This document shows positions 35,331 to 43,590 of a DNA stretch of 64,000 nucleotides, in pieces. Source of the DNA: Caccoplasma intestinavium (GTDB taxonomy: Bacteria; Bacteroidota; Bacteroidia; Bacteroidales; UBA11471). The translations under genes and the position numbers were made by a program. The notes under the pieces were generated by a model. The model worked only from the letters and a program-made list of their open reading frames with translations. It was not told where the DNA came from and did not search any database. Location of the stretch: NCBI GenBank assembly GCA_018715885.1, contig DVKT01000045.1, positions 1 through 64,000 of the forward strand, given 5' to 3'. How positions within the stretch are numbered: position 1 is the stretch's first letter; every line of letters starts with the position of its first letter.

Positions 35331-35571
35331 CGTGATCGTTTTTGTCGAATAGTGATAACTGACCGGGTCTCTCCGGTTGTTCCCGGGTCTCCCGCAAGGG
35401 CGTGGCGATGTAACGCAGCAGGGTGCGGTAACACATCGGGTAAACGGGGTTGACGTACCGTTCCCAGACTTTGAAATAACTTTTGGCGTAATTCCCCGGC
35501 TCGTAATGCTGCTGGACGATGTCGCAGACCAACTTTATCCGCCGGAGGGTGTTTTTACGTCGACCGCCCAT
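35317..35571 (-). CDS. Small DNA-binding-like protein with C-terminal clamp-binding motif
   Basis: 84 residues, very basic N-terminus (GGRRKNTLRRIKLV), helical centre, and QLSLFD at 71-76 in a flexible tail. QL[SD]LF is the canonical binding motif for the bacterial sliding clamp (DnaN). It overlaps the following gene by 14 bases. A role in replication, or a Mor/C-like activator of late genes, is possible. Confidence 0.55.
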   Translation of the reverse strand: MGGRRKNTLRRIKLVCDIVQQHYEPGNYAKSYFKVWERYVNPVYPMCYRTLLRYIATPLRETREQPERPGQLSLFDKNDHDGTI

Positions 35572-35681
35572 TGTTTTTCCCGGATTTTGTTTTACCTTTG
35601 TTACAACTTCCCCAAATTGTAACTCGCTTGCCGGATCCGGTGGGCGGGTTATTTTTTATACCCCGTCTTTACCCGTGTGTT

Positions 35682-36350
35682 TCATGCCTCGGTCATGCCG
35701 AGGGGGATCTGTTTCCATGCGCCGCTCTTTTCGTCTTTGTATTCGGCGTAAATGTAGGTTTTCGACAATTGGGGGATATAGGCCTCTTCTATGATGGTGA
35801 TCCCTTCGTTCAGCCGTTCGTCGTTCAACTCGTTCGCCAGCTTGCGCAGTTGCAGGGCCTTGTTGGCTTTCAGGTTCCCTGCGGCGTCCCGGGAGAGTAA
35901 CCGCATCATTTGGTTGACGAGCGCCCGCGTGGTGTCGTCTTTGATGAGCGAGAGGCACGCTTCTTTGACAATGGCGACGCCGTCGTTTACGGTGTCTTTC
36001 CAACCGTCGCACTGGTGGCGGCCGATGATGATGCGGCGGGTACCGTCGGAAGTGGTGAAGGTATGGGACTTCTGGTCTTCTTTTACCCGGCGCAGGACAT
36101 CGGCTTTCATCTGCAATATGGCGGAAAACCGTTCGAGGATTTCTCCCTTGACGGCCGAAATCGTTCCGCTCAGCTCTTTGAGCCGGGGAAGGGCGGCGGT
36201 TACTTCTTCATCGACCAGCTGGCCGTAGGCAGCACGGTCGCGTTTGGCTTGTTCCTTTGCCGTCTTGGCGGCTTTGGCCCGTTGGTAGGCTTCATACTCG
36301 GCGAGTTGCGCTTCCGTCATCATGACGGCCTGTTTCTTCTCTTCGTTCAT
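35682..36350 (-). CDS. DUF3164 family early protein
   Basis: 222 residues. A Lys/Ala-rich coiled coil (20-60) is followed by the DUF3164 core (FTTSDGTRRIIIGRHQCDGWKDTVNDG) and KTYIYAEYKDEKSGAWKQIPLG. This family is nearly always found in the early region of Mu-like phages. Its role is unknown. The 110-base gap downstream (35572-35681) has no ORF but shows a TACCTTTG -7 element on the plus strand (35593-35600). Confidence 0.85.
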   Translation of the reverse strand: MNEEKKQAVMMTEAQLAEYEAYQRAKAAKTAKEQAKRDRAAYGQLVDEEVTAALPRLKELSGTISAVKGEILERFSAILQMKADVLRRVKEDQKSHTFTTSDGTRRIIIGRHQCDGWKDTVNDGVAIVKEACLSLIKDDTTRALVNQMMRLLSRDAAGNLKANKALQLRKLANELNDERLNEGITIIEEAYIPQLSKTYIYAEYKDEKSGAWKQIPLGMTEA

Positions 36351-36362
36351 GGTTGTATGTTT

Positions 36363-36563
36363 TTAATCGTTATCGAAATGTTGGTAAAAATCCATGTCAT
36401 CGGCTCCGGGTTCGTCGTCGATGAGCATCGCTTCGCTGTTGGCATAGGCCCAGTCGGCCAGTTCGCCGAGGAATTGTGCAGCTTCGGTCCGCTCCATCTC
36501 CGAAGTCTGCAACGCCAGTTCTTTCTTCACCCGTTCAAGGGCGGATTCGTTTTTCTTTTCCAT
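36363..36563 (-). CDS. Small acidic phage protein
   Basis: 66 residues, one helix-rich N-terminus (ESALERVKKELALQ) and an acidic tail (DDEPGADDMDFYQHFDND). It is spaced tightly between DUF3164 and the CxxC protein. No function is recognised. Confidence 0.5.
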   Translation of the reverse strand: MEKKNESALERVKKELALQTSEMERTEAAQFLGELADWAYANSEAMLIDDEPGADDMDFYQHFDND

Positions 36564-36567
36564 AATT

Positions 36568-36813
36568 TTATTGTTTTGAAGGTTTCCATTCTATGGTAAC
36601 GACGGCTTCGAGTTCTCCACTGCCCCCGCATACGGGACAATCCTTGTGTATAGGCTCTCCTATCTCGTTCTCGCCCCATATCCAACCGTTGCCCTTGCAA
36701 CAGCTGCATACATGCCCGGGGCTGCAAAATACTTCCAGCGCGGCCTCGTCCGGTTTCCGGACAGTGAGGTATGGCGGTGCCACCAATTCGATGATGTTCT
36801 TTCTTGTGCTCAT
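36568..36813 (-). CDS. Small CxxC zinc-finger-like protein
   Basis: 81 residues. Two cysteine pairs, CSCCKGNGW and CPVCGGSGE, form a DnaJ-type zinc-binding pattern (CxxCxGxG) spaced by 20 residues. It may bind zinc and a nucleic acid or a protein partner. It lies in the early operon. Confidence 0.55.
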   Translation of the reverse strand: MSTRKNIIELVAPPYLTVRKPDEAALEVFCSPGHVCSCCKGNGWIWGENEIGEPIHKDCPVCGGSGELEAVVTIEWKPSKQ

Positions 36814-36816
36814 GTT

Positions 36817-37002
36817 TTAATCGGTTATTACAAATTGTACATAAAAATCAAATTCATCTGTCAGTCGCTTTATCTGTATCACGCCCATTGGGTTCCCGCC
36901 ACAAGGGTACTCTATGATACGGCGCTTGGTAATGCACCTGACTCCTTTCTTCCGGAGACGGTACAGGAGGTTTGCCCGCCTTTTTGCCTCTTTCTTGTTC
37001 AT
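36817..37002 (-). CDS. Small basic early protein
   Basis: 61 residues with a very basic helix (NKKEAKRRANLLYRLRKKGV) and a beta end (DEFDFYVQFVITD). It lies three bases from the CxxC gene. No function is recognised; DNA or RNA binding is plausible. Confidence 0.5.
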   Translation of the reverse strand: MNKKEAKRRANLLYRLRKKGVRCITKRRIIEYPCGGNPMGVIQIKRLTDEFDFYVQFVITD

Positions 37003-37013
37003 TGCTCCGAATA

Positions 37014-37487
37014 TTAATTCAGCATGACGGACTGTTTTTTCCGTTCACCTGTATAATTCCGAGAAATGCACTCCATCGTGATGCGTTCCACTGCATCGAT
37101 GTCTTTTTGTTTATTTCGGAACGTGTTGTACAGGTTGCGTAGGCGTTCGGCAGGAATTTTGTTGAATGTCGTGTATCCTGTCGCCCGGCATGCAATGCCC
37201 TTGATGATTTCGGCGTTTCCATCACGGTTAATCTTGCGCAGGTAGCCACCAATCGCCGCCATTACTTGCTTGCGTAATTTGTCCATCGTGTCGTTTTTCC
37301 CACCCTCCAATTGCATGGAAAGGGTGGCACAGACATTGATGAGGTCGTGCGTGTCGATGTCGGTACTGCTCTCTACCCCGAAACTTTCGACGATAGCCCG
37401 TTTCTCTGCCGCAGTAAGTCCTAAGCGGGAGCAAAGGGTATGGAACTTACGGAGTACCCCGTTGTGTATTTTGTCCATTGTGCACAT
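37014..37487 (-). CDS. GemA/gp16-like early regulator (tentative)
   Basis: 157 residues (a second ATG lies at 37478). The last part (LRKINRDGNAEIIKGIACRATGYTTFNKIPAERLRNLYNTFRNKQK) resembles the C-terminal unit of Mu GemA/gp16 (DUF1018), which modulates host transcription and gyrase in Mu. Position in the early operon agrees. The similarity is weak. Confidence 0.4.
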   Translation of the reverse strand: MCTMDKIHNGVLRKFHTLCSRLGLTAAEKRAIVESFGVESSTDIDTHDLINVCATLSMQLEGGKNDTMDKLRKQVMAAIGGYLRKINRDGNAEIIKGIACRATGYTTFNKIPAERLRNLYNTFRNKQKDIDAVERITMECISRNYTGERKKQSVMLN

Positions 37488-37499
37488 ACTTTTATGTTA

Positions 37500-38123
37500 T
37501 TAAAGTTTATCGATCCAGTATTCATTAGCCCCCTGTTCCCATATGACGAAATCTTCTCCACCGCCAAAACGGGAGGAGATGAATGCTTTGTACCCCTCGA
37601 CCCGTATCTTCACCTCGGAGAGCTTGCGGACATGTTGTGCGACGGCAGGATATGGCTTGTTGTTTTCCTCGTGCGCAATGAAGATGAACAGTTTTTCGGG
37701 GAACTCGTTTATCAACCCCATGAACGTTGCCCGGGTGAATCCTACCAAAGCCGTTATCGAATCGATGACTACCACATCGGGGCTTTTTCGTTTCCGAAGG
37801 CGTTCGCTCAATTCTTCAACGGGTTCTTTTGCCAACACGATGACCCGGCGGCCGGCTTCCTGCATGGCGGCATCTTTCCATGCGTTCTGGAAAGAGAGCG
37901 AAAGTCCTTGCTCCAATGTGTCGTATGCCGCACGGTCGACGAAACCGGAGAGGTATTTGAGCAGTTGCAGGGCAAAGTGCGTTTTACCGCTACCGCTTTC
38001 GCCGTAGATGATCCATGCGCCGCGCAATTCGGGTCTGCCGAACGACTCGAGCCACCTGCCGGAAAAGTCCGCCACCTCAAACCGGGCATCGAGGACGTTT
38101 TTATTGCTGATCGCCTTTGCCAT
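37500..38123 (-). CDS. RecA-like P-loop NTPase
   Basis: 207 residues. Walker A is GESGSGKT at 41-48; the Walker-B-like VVVIDSI follows near 125. The rest (LFIFIAHEENNKPYPAVAQHVRKLSEVKIRVEG) fits the RecA/RAD55-like ATPases carried by many phages. It may act on DNA ends or single strands during transposition and replication. Confidence 0.7.
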   Translation of the reverse strand: MAKAISNKNVLDARFEVADFSGRWLESFGRPELRGAWIIYGESGSGKTHFALQLLKYLSGFVDRAAYDTLEQGLSLSFQNAWKDAAMQEAGRRVIVLAKEPVEELSERLRKRKSPDVVVIDSITALVGFTRATFMGLINEFPEKLFIFIAHEENNKPYPAVAQHVRKLSEVKIRVEGYKAFISSRFGGGEDFVIWEQGANEYWIDKL

Positions 38124-38129
38124 GTGTTA

Positions 38130-38477
38130 CTAATCTTCCGAGGTTTTAATTTTTTGTCCTAATTTGATGATGAAAACATCGTGATCCGGTGTACCCCATT
38201 CGGGCTTGCCTTTGCCTATCGTTATACTCTCAATCTCGAATATCATAACCTTTGAGGTGTAGCCCCTGCGAAAGCGGACATTTGTAAATCGTTCGCAACG
38301 AGCAATACATTCCCGAACTTGCTTGCACATCCTCCCAGCACCGCATCCGAAATTCGGCTGACACATGAGACGGTTCTCCCAATATGTTTTTATCTCGCGG
38401 TACTCCTCACGTTTCTCGCCGGAGGTAATCATGTCGTACCACTTGCTTTTTAATACGAGGTCGAGTGTTTTTTTCAT
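38130..38477 (-). CDS. ASCH-domain protein
   Basis: 115 residues. LDLVLKSKWYDMITSGEKREEYREI is the ASCH motif with the Gly-x-Lys-x-x-Glu-x-Arg groove; IFEIESITIGKGKPEWG closes the barrel. ASCH proteins bind RNA or modified nucleosides; some are N4-acetylcytidine hydrolases. In this phage it sits between transposition genes. Its role is not known. Confidence 0.75.
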   Translation of the reverse strand: MKKTLDLVLKSKWYDMITSGEKREEYREIKTYWENRLMCQPNFGCGAGRMCKQVRECIARCERFTNVRFRRGYTSKVMIFEIESITIGKGKPEWGTPDHDVFIIKLGQKIKTSED

Positions 38478-38488
38478 TTGAACGCTGT

Positions 38489-39343
38489 TTATTTGGTGGT
38501 TGAACGCCGCTTGATCGCATGAATTTTGCGCTTTACGCGACGCAGGTCATTGTCGCAGTCGTCGATTATCTCGTTGATAGCCGCCGGATCGCTTACCCCG
38601 TTGGCGATGCACACGGCGGCGACATCCTCGCCGTTCACAACCTGTATAGGTATGAACTTGCGCCCGACCCGGCTGTAAATCTCCTTATAACCTTTCCTGT
38701 TGGTGCGGACACCCTTTTTGATGCGTTTCTCGAGGTAGTCGGTTGCGCAAAGCATGATGCCTACACGGTCTTCGAGCTTATTGTATAGGCTGATGAAAAA
38801 GTAGAGCACTTGGTCGCTCAGCTTGTCTGCCTCGTCCAGTACCACAAGCGGTGTTTCTTTCTTTTTGAGGGCGATGATGATGTCGGACATCATTTCCGGT
38901 ACTGTGCTGCCCGTCGAGTCGATGCCCATGCATTGCAGGAGTTCCACCATGAAATGCTTACGGTTCCAGTATTCGGAACACGAGAGGTTATACACGTTGC
39001 GGTTCCGGGAGGCATAGCTCTTGATCGCTTCACTCTTGCCGCAACCGGCGTCGCCCGTAACGGCAAACACAAGGGAATTGTCCTGTGCGTCTTGCAAAAG
39101 TCCGTACATGCGTTTGTAGCCTCGTGTCTCCACTACCACCCACGCCCTCGGGTCGTAGCCTATCTGGGAGGCTATTGTACGCCACATCTCGTCGCTGATA
39201 AGTTCCCAGTTGTTATTGAGTACTTGGGAAAGGGTTGCAGCACTGACGCCGCGCATGGAGTTGGCGGCTTTGTTCTGGCCGCCTTTTATGGCGCAGAACT
39301 CGGCCAGTTTGCTCCTGATTTGTTCTTTTTCCGTTGTTTTCAT
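38489..39343 (-). CDS. MuB-like transposition target-capture ATPase
   Basis: 284 residues. An N-terminal helix-turn-helix (about 20-60, SAATLSQVLNNNW) is followed by an AAA+ core: Walker A GDAGCGKS (97-104) and Walker B LVVLDEADKL (about 166-175). It follows the transposase gene by 16 bases. MuB forms filaments on target DNA, activates MuA and gives target immunity. Confidence 0.88.
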   Translation of the reverse strand: MKTTEKEQIRSKLAEFCAIKGGQNKAANSMRGVSAATLSQVLNNNWELISDEMWRTIASQIGYDPRAWVVVETRGYKRMYGLLQDAQDNSLVFAVTGDAGCGKSEAIKSYASRNRNVYNLSCSEYWNRKHFMVELLQCMGIDSTGSTVPEMMSDIIIALKKKETPLVVLDEADKLSDQVLYFFISLYNKLEDRVGIMLCATDYLEKRIKKGVRTNRKGYKEIYSRVGRKFIPIQVVNGEDVAAVCIANGVSDPAAINEIIDDCDNDLRRVKRKIHAIKRRSTTK

Positions 39344-39359
39344 GTCTTATCCTTTTTTA

Positions 39360-41357
39360 TTAGTACAGATTCAAGGTTTCTTCCTCTTCCATGTCCGGAA
39401 CGGCAGGTTTTACTTCAACAGCCTCGATGTCTTCTATGTCATGGGCTTGCAGGCGGCGGGTCTGTTTGTGAACTTTGTTTTGTCCCCGGCTGTCGCATAA
39501 AAGCAGGCGGGCAGCAACATCGAGTTGCGGGTTGTCATTGAAAAGCTGTTCCACTTTCCGGTCCACGTCGCTGCGTTTCCGGGCGATATCCGCTTCAAGG
39601 TGTTTGTTGAACTGTCGCACCCGTGCGAGTGCTTCGGCGTCCCCCTCTTTGCGTTCGGCAAGCGCCATCGGTTGAACATGTTTCTGCTCGAGCATGAAAC
39701 GCAGCGTTCCGTCCTCGTTCACCGCGAGCACATGGTCGAGATTGTCAGGATCGTACTTGACCGACCAACGGACATGCGCGTACTCCCGGAACTTGGGATC
39801 GAAACAATCGTAATCCCGTTTTATCCCGCCGATCGTCGGGCGTAATCCCGTCCCTTCGATGGCGTTGCGGAAACCGGTTTCTGCACCGAAAGCGAGTAGG
39901 TACTGTTCTTCGGAAAGGGGCAACTTGCGCTCCTCGGGCAGTTCGGCAAATAGTCTCACATATTCCGCGCGTTTCTCGGCGCGTTCCTTTTCGATGAAAC
40001 TCGCGAGTAGCCGCCGGCACTCCTCCTCGGTAGGGAATTCGTGGCGGTTCTTGTTCAGAAATTCACTGTTGGGTTGGCGGTTCTTGTCCGAGGTGATGCC
40101 GAAGCCCGACCAGTTTTCATAAAACTGGCAATACTTTTTATTGAAATACCCGAAAAACGGTTCGATAACCTTTGCCTTCGCATTGTGCGCCCGGGCGGGT
40201 GTGTACTGCGCTCCCATGACTTGATATATCGGGGTGAGGTTGCCCCGCCCGTAGTTGTCGCTCTGCAACTGATTGACACGGTATCGCTGTCCGAAAAGTT
40301 CGGCGGTGTGGTTCGCAGCATTGCGGAGGGCGGCTTTAATGAGTTCGTGGGTCTCACGCTCGCCGATCGCATACCCGACCGGGTAATTGAGACAGGGGTC
40401 GAGAACGATTACAATCGTGAGACGGTTCGTGTAGGTTGTAACCGTGCGCCCGTTGCGGGTCTCCGTCTTTTGATAGAGCAGCTCCGCCGTCCAGCCGTCC
40501 GTCGTCCAATACAGGAGAGGCAATGTCGGGCGGGAACGTTTCACCTGCATGCTCTTTTGGTTGCGGAACCGGGTTTCCCCGAGACGGCCGCCCGATATCA
40601 ACAGATCGTATTTTTCCCGACGTGTACGGATGGCACTTACGGTTATTTTCTTCCAGCCGAGATGCTCACCGATGCAGTTGTACAGCATGGCTACTTGCTC
40701 GTTGTCGAAATTACGAGGGTCTGACAATAACCTGACAATCACCCCGTCCTGCTCTTCCGTGATCACTTTGGCCGCATTGCGGGTCCCGTATTTGCCTGTT
40801 ACCAAAACAGGATAGCCTTCGCGCAAATACCGGTTGAATTTTTCCTGCAACCTGCGCGGGTTTCCCGGCAGGGAGTGCGGAAATGCATCAGCGATCCGCG
40901 GCAATGCCTCTGCCGCCTTGCGCCAGAACTCACATTTATTGATGCATCGCTTGCTTTGCCTGCGGTGCTGGCTGTCCGACCGTTCCAAAACGGTACGGAA
41001 GGCATTCAGTACAGCCGCATTATTGGCGTACTCGGTCTGTTTTTCCGTCGGCAAGAATTTACCGTCGTCCAATCGGTAGGTCTGGAAAAAATGCAAAGCG
41101 GCACCGTCCGGCTCTATGCTCTCCATAAATGGTCTGCTTTCCGCTTGGGCTTTCATGTCCGGGTAACGGTGGTAAACCTCTGTTTTATATTTCAAGGGGA
41201 GACTATCGACAGCATACAAGGCTGGACTATTATTACAACCACGACGTACACGATCTACTTTTCCTGTAGAGTTCCACCAATCAATCAAAGACTTACTAAC
41301 TATGCCGTCTGTAAGTTCTGCGTGGCTGATACATAATTTGTTGTTATAGTACTCCAT
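39360..41357 (-). CDS. MuA-like DDE transposase
   Basis: 665 residues, the MuA size. N-terminal DNA-binding domains cover about 1-250. The RNase-H-like core carries Asp287 (YWTTDGW), Asp367 (LQSDNYG) and Glu399 (KVIEPFF), the DDE triad. A Mu-type C-terminal domain follows. It joins phage ends to target DNA for integration and replicative transposition. The end sites AAATGTACA are its likely binding sequence. Confidence 0.93.
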   Translation of the reverse strand: MEYYNNKLCISHAELTDGIVSKSLIDWWNSTGKVDRVRRGCNNSPALYAVDSLPLKYKTEVYHRYPDMKAQAESRPFMESIEPDGAALHFFQTYRLDDGKFLPTEKQTEYANNAAVLNAFRTVLERSDSQHRRQSKRCINKCEFWRKAAEALPRIADAFPHSLPGNPRRLQEKFNRYLREGYPVLVTGKYGTRNAAKVITEEQDGVIVRLLSDPRNFDNEQVAMLYNCIGEHLGWKKITVSAIRTRREKYDLLISGGRLGETRFRNQKSMQVKRSRPTLPLLYWTTDGWTAELLYQKTETRNGRTVTTYTNRLTIVIVLDPCLNYPVGYAIGERETHELIKAALRNAANHTAELFGQRYRVNQLQSDNYGRGNLTPIYQVMGAQYTPARAHNAKAKVIEPFFGYFNKKYCQFYENWSGFGITSDKNRQPNSEFLNKNRHEFPTEEECRRLLASFIEKERAEKRAEYVRLFAELPEERKLPLSEEQYLLAFGAETGFRNAIEGTGLRPTIGGIKRDYDCFDPKFREYAHVRWSVKYDPDNLDHVLAVNEDGTLRFMLEQKHVQPMALAERKEGDAEALARVRQFNKHLEADIARKRSDVDRKVEQLFNDNPQLDVAARLLLCDSRGQNKVHKQTRRLQAHDIEDIEAVEVKPAVPDMEEEETLNLY

Positions 41358-41373
41358 GATACTGTCTTTATCT

Positions 41374-41416
41374 TGCTCCCGCCGGGGACTTGAACCCCGG
41401 TGTATGCCGTTCGGGA
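41374..41416 (-). other. 3' half of a class II tRNA overlapping the end of the PAPS-reductase-like gene
   Basis: Between the PAPS-reductase-like stop and the transposase start lies a T-arm (CGGGG TTCAAGT CCCCG) with a 3' acceptor strand GCGGGAGCA. Upstream, TCCCGAACGG looks like a Ser-type variable arm, and GGAAAATC overlaps the last codons of the gene. No 5' half is present, so this is a tRNA remnant or a capture scar, not a functional tRNA. Confidence 0.55.
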
Positions 41417-42136
41417 TTATTGATTTTCCGATCGAAACTTTTCTTGCAAATCAAACACCGTGTAGTTGTATTTTATCGGTCTGTTGGTTCGTTCTTGCAT
41501 TTTCAGCAAACGCTGCCAGTATTCCGGCAGATAGGTGTAAATATTGCGTAACTCTTTTAGGTTCTTATTGGAACAACAGAAACAACTCACTCTATCCAAT
41601 AAATCATAAAGTCGGTATCCATTCTCAATCCATTCGTATCCTTTAGAATAGCAATACTGCAACGTATCTTTTTCTGTCAGCCCCCAATCAACAAGTGGCA
41701 GACGTCTGTTTGGATGTTGATTTTTCAATATTCTGCATTGCTCGTCTGCGGCAATAGCAACATAGTAAATGTTATCTCCGATGTGCTGTTTTAGGGCTTT
41801 CAATTTTGCTGTTGTTCCCCAGCGGCAAGTGCCACCACACCAAGAATATCCCAAATGTGCTCCGTTTCTTCCGCTTACTGGTTTTTCAAAAGCGACATAA
41901 TCAAATGGCATATCGGGATATAATTCTGTATATTTGATGCTATTATCTTTCAATAAAGGCAAAACTTTATCTCGAGTGTCATATATAGCTTTAAACTCTT
42001 TGCCCGTATTGTAAAAGACAACCTCATCCAATGGCTTTTTATTAGCAATCAAAATCAACAACATAGCCAAACTATCTTTACCAAAACTCACACTGGCAAT
42101 GTGTTTTTTATCGGGAAACATGAGGGATGTCATCAT
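41417..42136 (-). CDS. PAPS-reductase-family protein (phage moron)
   Basis: About 239 residues from ATG 42136, which overlaps the upstream stop (ATGA). SFGKDS is the PP-loop that binds ATP or adenylyl groups. Cysteine pairs in WCGGTCRWG and CFCC may bind a metal or a cluster. Many phages carry such genes; roles proposed include thiolation or DndC-like modification. It is AT-richer than neighbouring phage genes and ends in a tRNA scar, signs of late acquisition. Assimilatory sulfate reduction is unlikely. Confidence 0.8.
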   Translation of the reverse strand: MMTSLMFPDKKHIASVSFGKDSLAMLLILIANKKPLDEVVFYNTGKEFKAIYDTRDKVLPLLKDNSIKYTELYPDMPFDYVAFEKPVSGRNGAHLGYSWCGGTCRWGTTAKLKALKQHIGDNIYYVAIAADEQCRILKNQHPNRRLPLVDWGLTEKDTLQYCYSKGYEWIENGYRLYDLLDRVSCFCCSNKNLKELRNIYTYLPEYWQRLLKMQERTNRPIKYNYTVFDLQEKFRSENQ

Positions 42137-42540
42137 CTTTCGACTATTTGGTTGTAAATCTTCTGTAAGGAATAAAGTACGTCGCCCCACGAGTCGAGTG
42201 TCATGTCGTCAAAAGAGGCAAGGACTTTCCCATCGATGATGATTTTGGCCATGTTCGTGTGGCGGCTCACTTCCAGCATTACCCTTTGGCCGAACCGCTG
42301 CCGCATAATTCCTTTTCCATGATTATATTCCGTCACAACCCCTTTGGGCATATATCCATCAGGGTGGCGTTCCCCCGTATAAATCAACCCGCCACGCTCC
42401 AATGCGGCGGCACGGAGCATTCTTGCCCGGTCGCTGTTGCGCTCGTAGTTGAGGGCTCGCCGCAAGTCATTGCGCCCTACCTTGAATTTCTCACGTATTT
42501 CACGAAGCTCTGAAACCGGCAATAGGATTTGTTTTTTCAT
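42133..42540 (-). CDS. First early protein with N-terminal HTH
   Basis: 135 residues. Residues 10-50 (ELREIREKFKVGRNDLRRALNYERN) form a helix-turn-helix of a type common in Bacteroidota mobile elements. It is the first gene under the early promoter, facing the repressor gene, where Mu has ner. A Ner/Cro-like role is inferred from position only. Confidence 0.5.
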   Translation of the reverse strand: MKKQILLPVSELREIREKFKVGRNDLRRALNYERNSDRARMLRAAALERGGLIYTGERHPDGYMPKGVVTEYNHGKGIMRQRFGQRVMLEVSRHTNMAKIIIDGKVLASFDDMTLDSWGDVLYSLQKIYNQIVER

Positions 42541-42602
42541 ACATTATTCTCTTTTCCGTTATTTTCTTATCTTTGCTTTGTGGTTACATTGAAACCACTT
42601 TG

Positions 42603-42633
42603 CAAATATACAAAGTACTTTGTAATATACAAA
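42603..42633 (-). promoter_or_regulatory. Early lytic promoter
   Basis: On the minus strand TTTG (42633-42630) and TATATTTG (42610-42603) are separated by 19 bases, an exact Bacteroidota promoter. Transcription would start near 42596 and read into the early operon. The operator palindrome fills the spacer. Confidence 0.75.
42609..42624. promoter_or_regulatory. Repressor operator O1
   Basis: TACAAAGTACTTTGTA is a perfect 16-bp palindrome between the -33 and -7 boxes of the early promoter. Half-sites TACAAAG recur at 42628-42634 and 42660-42666. Repressor binding here would block the early promoter; this is inferred. Confidence 0.7.
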
Positions 42634-42651
42634 GAAAAATGTTATTATTTT

Positions 42652-43344
42652 ATGAATGATACAAAGATAAATGTGTCAATACGGTTCGATACTCTTGTTA
42701 AAGCATTGGGACATACCGTATCGTCATTCGCGCGTGCATTAGGATACGAGCGTAGTGATAAGTTGTACAACATTCAAAAAGGGAAATATTTTCCGAGTTT
42801 TGACATCTTGCAAGATATTACAAAGAACTTTGTAGATGTAAATATAGACTGGTTGATAACAGGTAATGGCGACATGTTTAAGACATGCACAACTCCATTA
42901 CTCAAAGATGATCAGACAACAGTTGCGATTGGAACACGCTCGGATAAAAACGAGGGCATTCCGTTGATCCCGATTGACGCAATGGCCGGAATGCTGTCCG
43001 GTGACGATCATTCCATAATGGAATACGAATGCGAGTATTATGTGATCCCGATGTTCAAAGGGGCAGAGTTCCTTATACAGGTTAAGGGCGACTCGATGCG
43101 ACCGCAATATTACAGCGGTGATATTGTGGCGTGTAAGCGATTGCCGCTCGATACGTTCTTTCAATGGAACCGAACCTATGTTATCGACAGCGAGCAGGGT
43201 GTACTCATAAAAAAAGTTGAGGCAGGGAGCGATAACGAACACATTTTGCTCGTGTCCGAAAACAAGGAGTACAGACCGTTTGAAATCGCCAAAGAAAAGA
43301 TATACTCTCTCGCCCTCGTGATAGGCGTTGTCCGTGCCGAATAA
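42652..43344 (+). CDS. S24 LexA/CI-like phage repressor
   Basis: 230 residues from ATG 42652; the longer frame to 42529 runs through the operator. The N-terminal HTH (about 11-50) has the form KALGHTVSSFARALGYERSDKLYNIQKGK. Ala112-Gly113 (DAMAG) is a LexA-type cleavage site; Ser148 (KGDSM) and Lys187/188 are the catalytic dyad. It should hold the prophage silent and self-cleave upon RecA activation, so DNA damage would induce the phage. Confidence 0.9.
   Translation: MNDTKINVSIRFDTLVKALGHTVSSFARALGYERSDKLYNIQKGKYFPSFDILQDITKNFVDVNIDWLITGNGDMFKTCTTPLLKDDQTTVAIGTRSDKNEGIPLIPIDAMAGMLSGDDHSIMEYECEYYVIPMFKGAEFLIQVKGDSMRPQYYSGDIVACKRLPLDTFFQWNRTYVIDSEQGVLIKKVEAGSDNEHILLVSENKEYRPFEIAKEKIYSLALVIGVVRAE
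42819..42834. promoter_or_regulatory. Intragenic operator O2 in the repressor gene
   Basis: TACAAAGAACTTTGTA differs from O1 in one base of the centre and lies 210 bases downstream, inside codons 56-61 of the repressor. See the finding on the switch. Confidence 0.55.
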
Positions 43345-43416
43345 GCATTTAATTGGGCCAAAACGCGGCACAACGAGCTTACTTGTCAATAAGTCAAATA
43401 ATTACAAAACAAATTA

Positions 43417-43466
43417 AAGCGATAAAACCCCGTTGATTTTGTGCATTATAGGGGGTCTTATCGCTT
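43417..43466 (+). terminator. Terminator after the repressor gene
   Basis: AAGCGATAAAACCCC (43417-43431) pairs with GGGGTCTTATCGCTT (43452-43466), with one mismatch or G-U pair; the loop is 20 bases. Confidence 0.55.
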
Positions 43467-43590
43467 AAAATGTGGCTTTTTTGATACCGTTTTTGTCCTT
43501 ATAGGGGTGTTTACATCATTTATTTTGATACCCAAAACTATGCCCAACACTATGCCCAACGTGTATTTTAGATATTTTTCCCGCAAAATG

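Noticed and set aside
41417..42136. Assimilatory cysH
   Set aside because: Phage location, distinct cysteine pattern and lack of other sulfate-assimilation genes argue against it.
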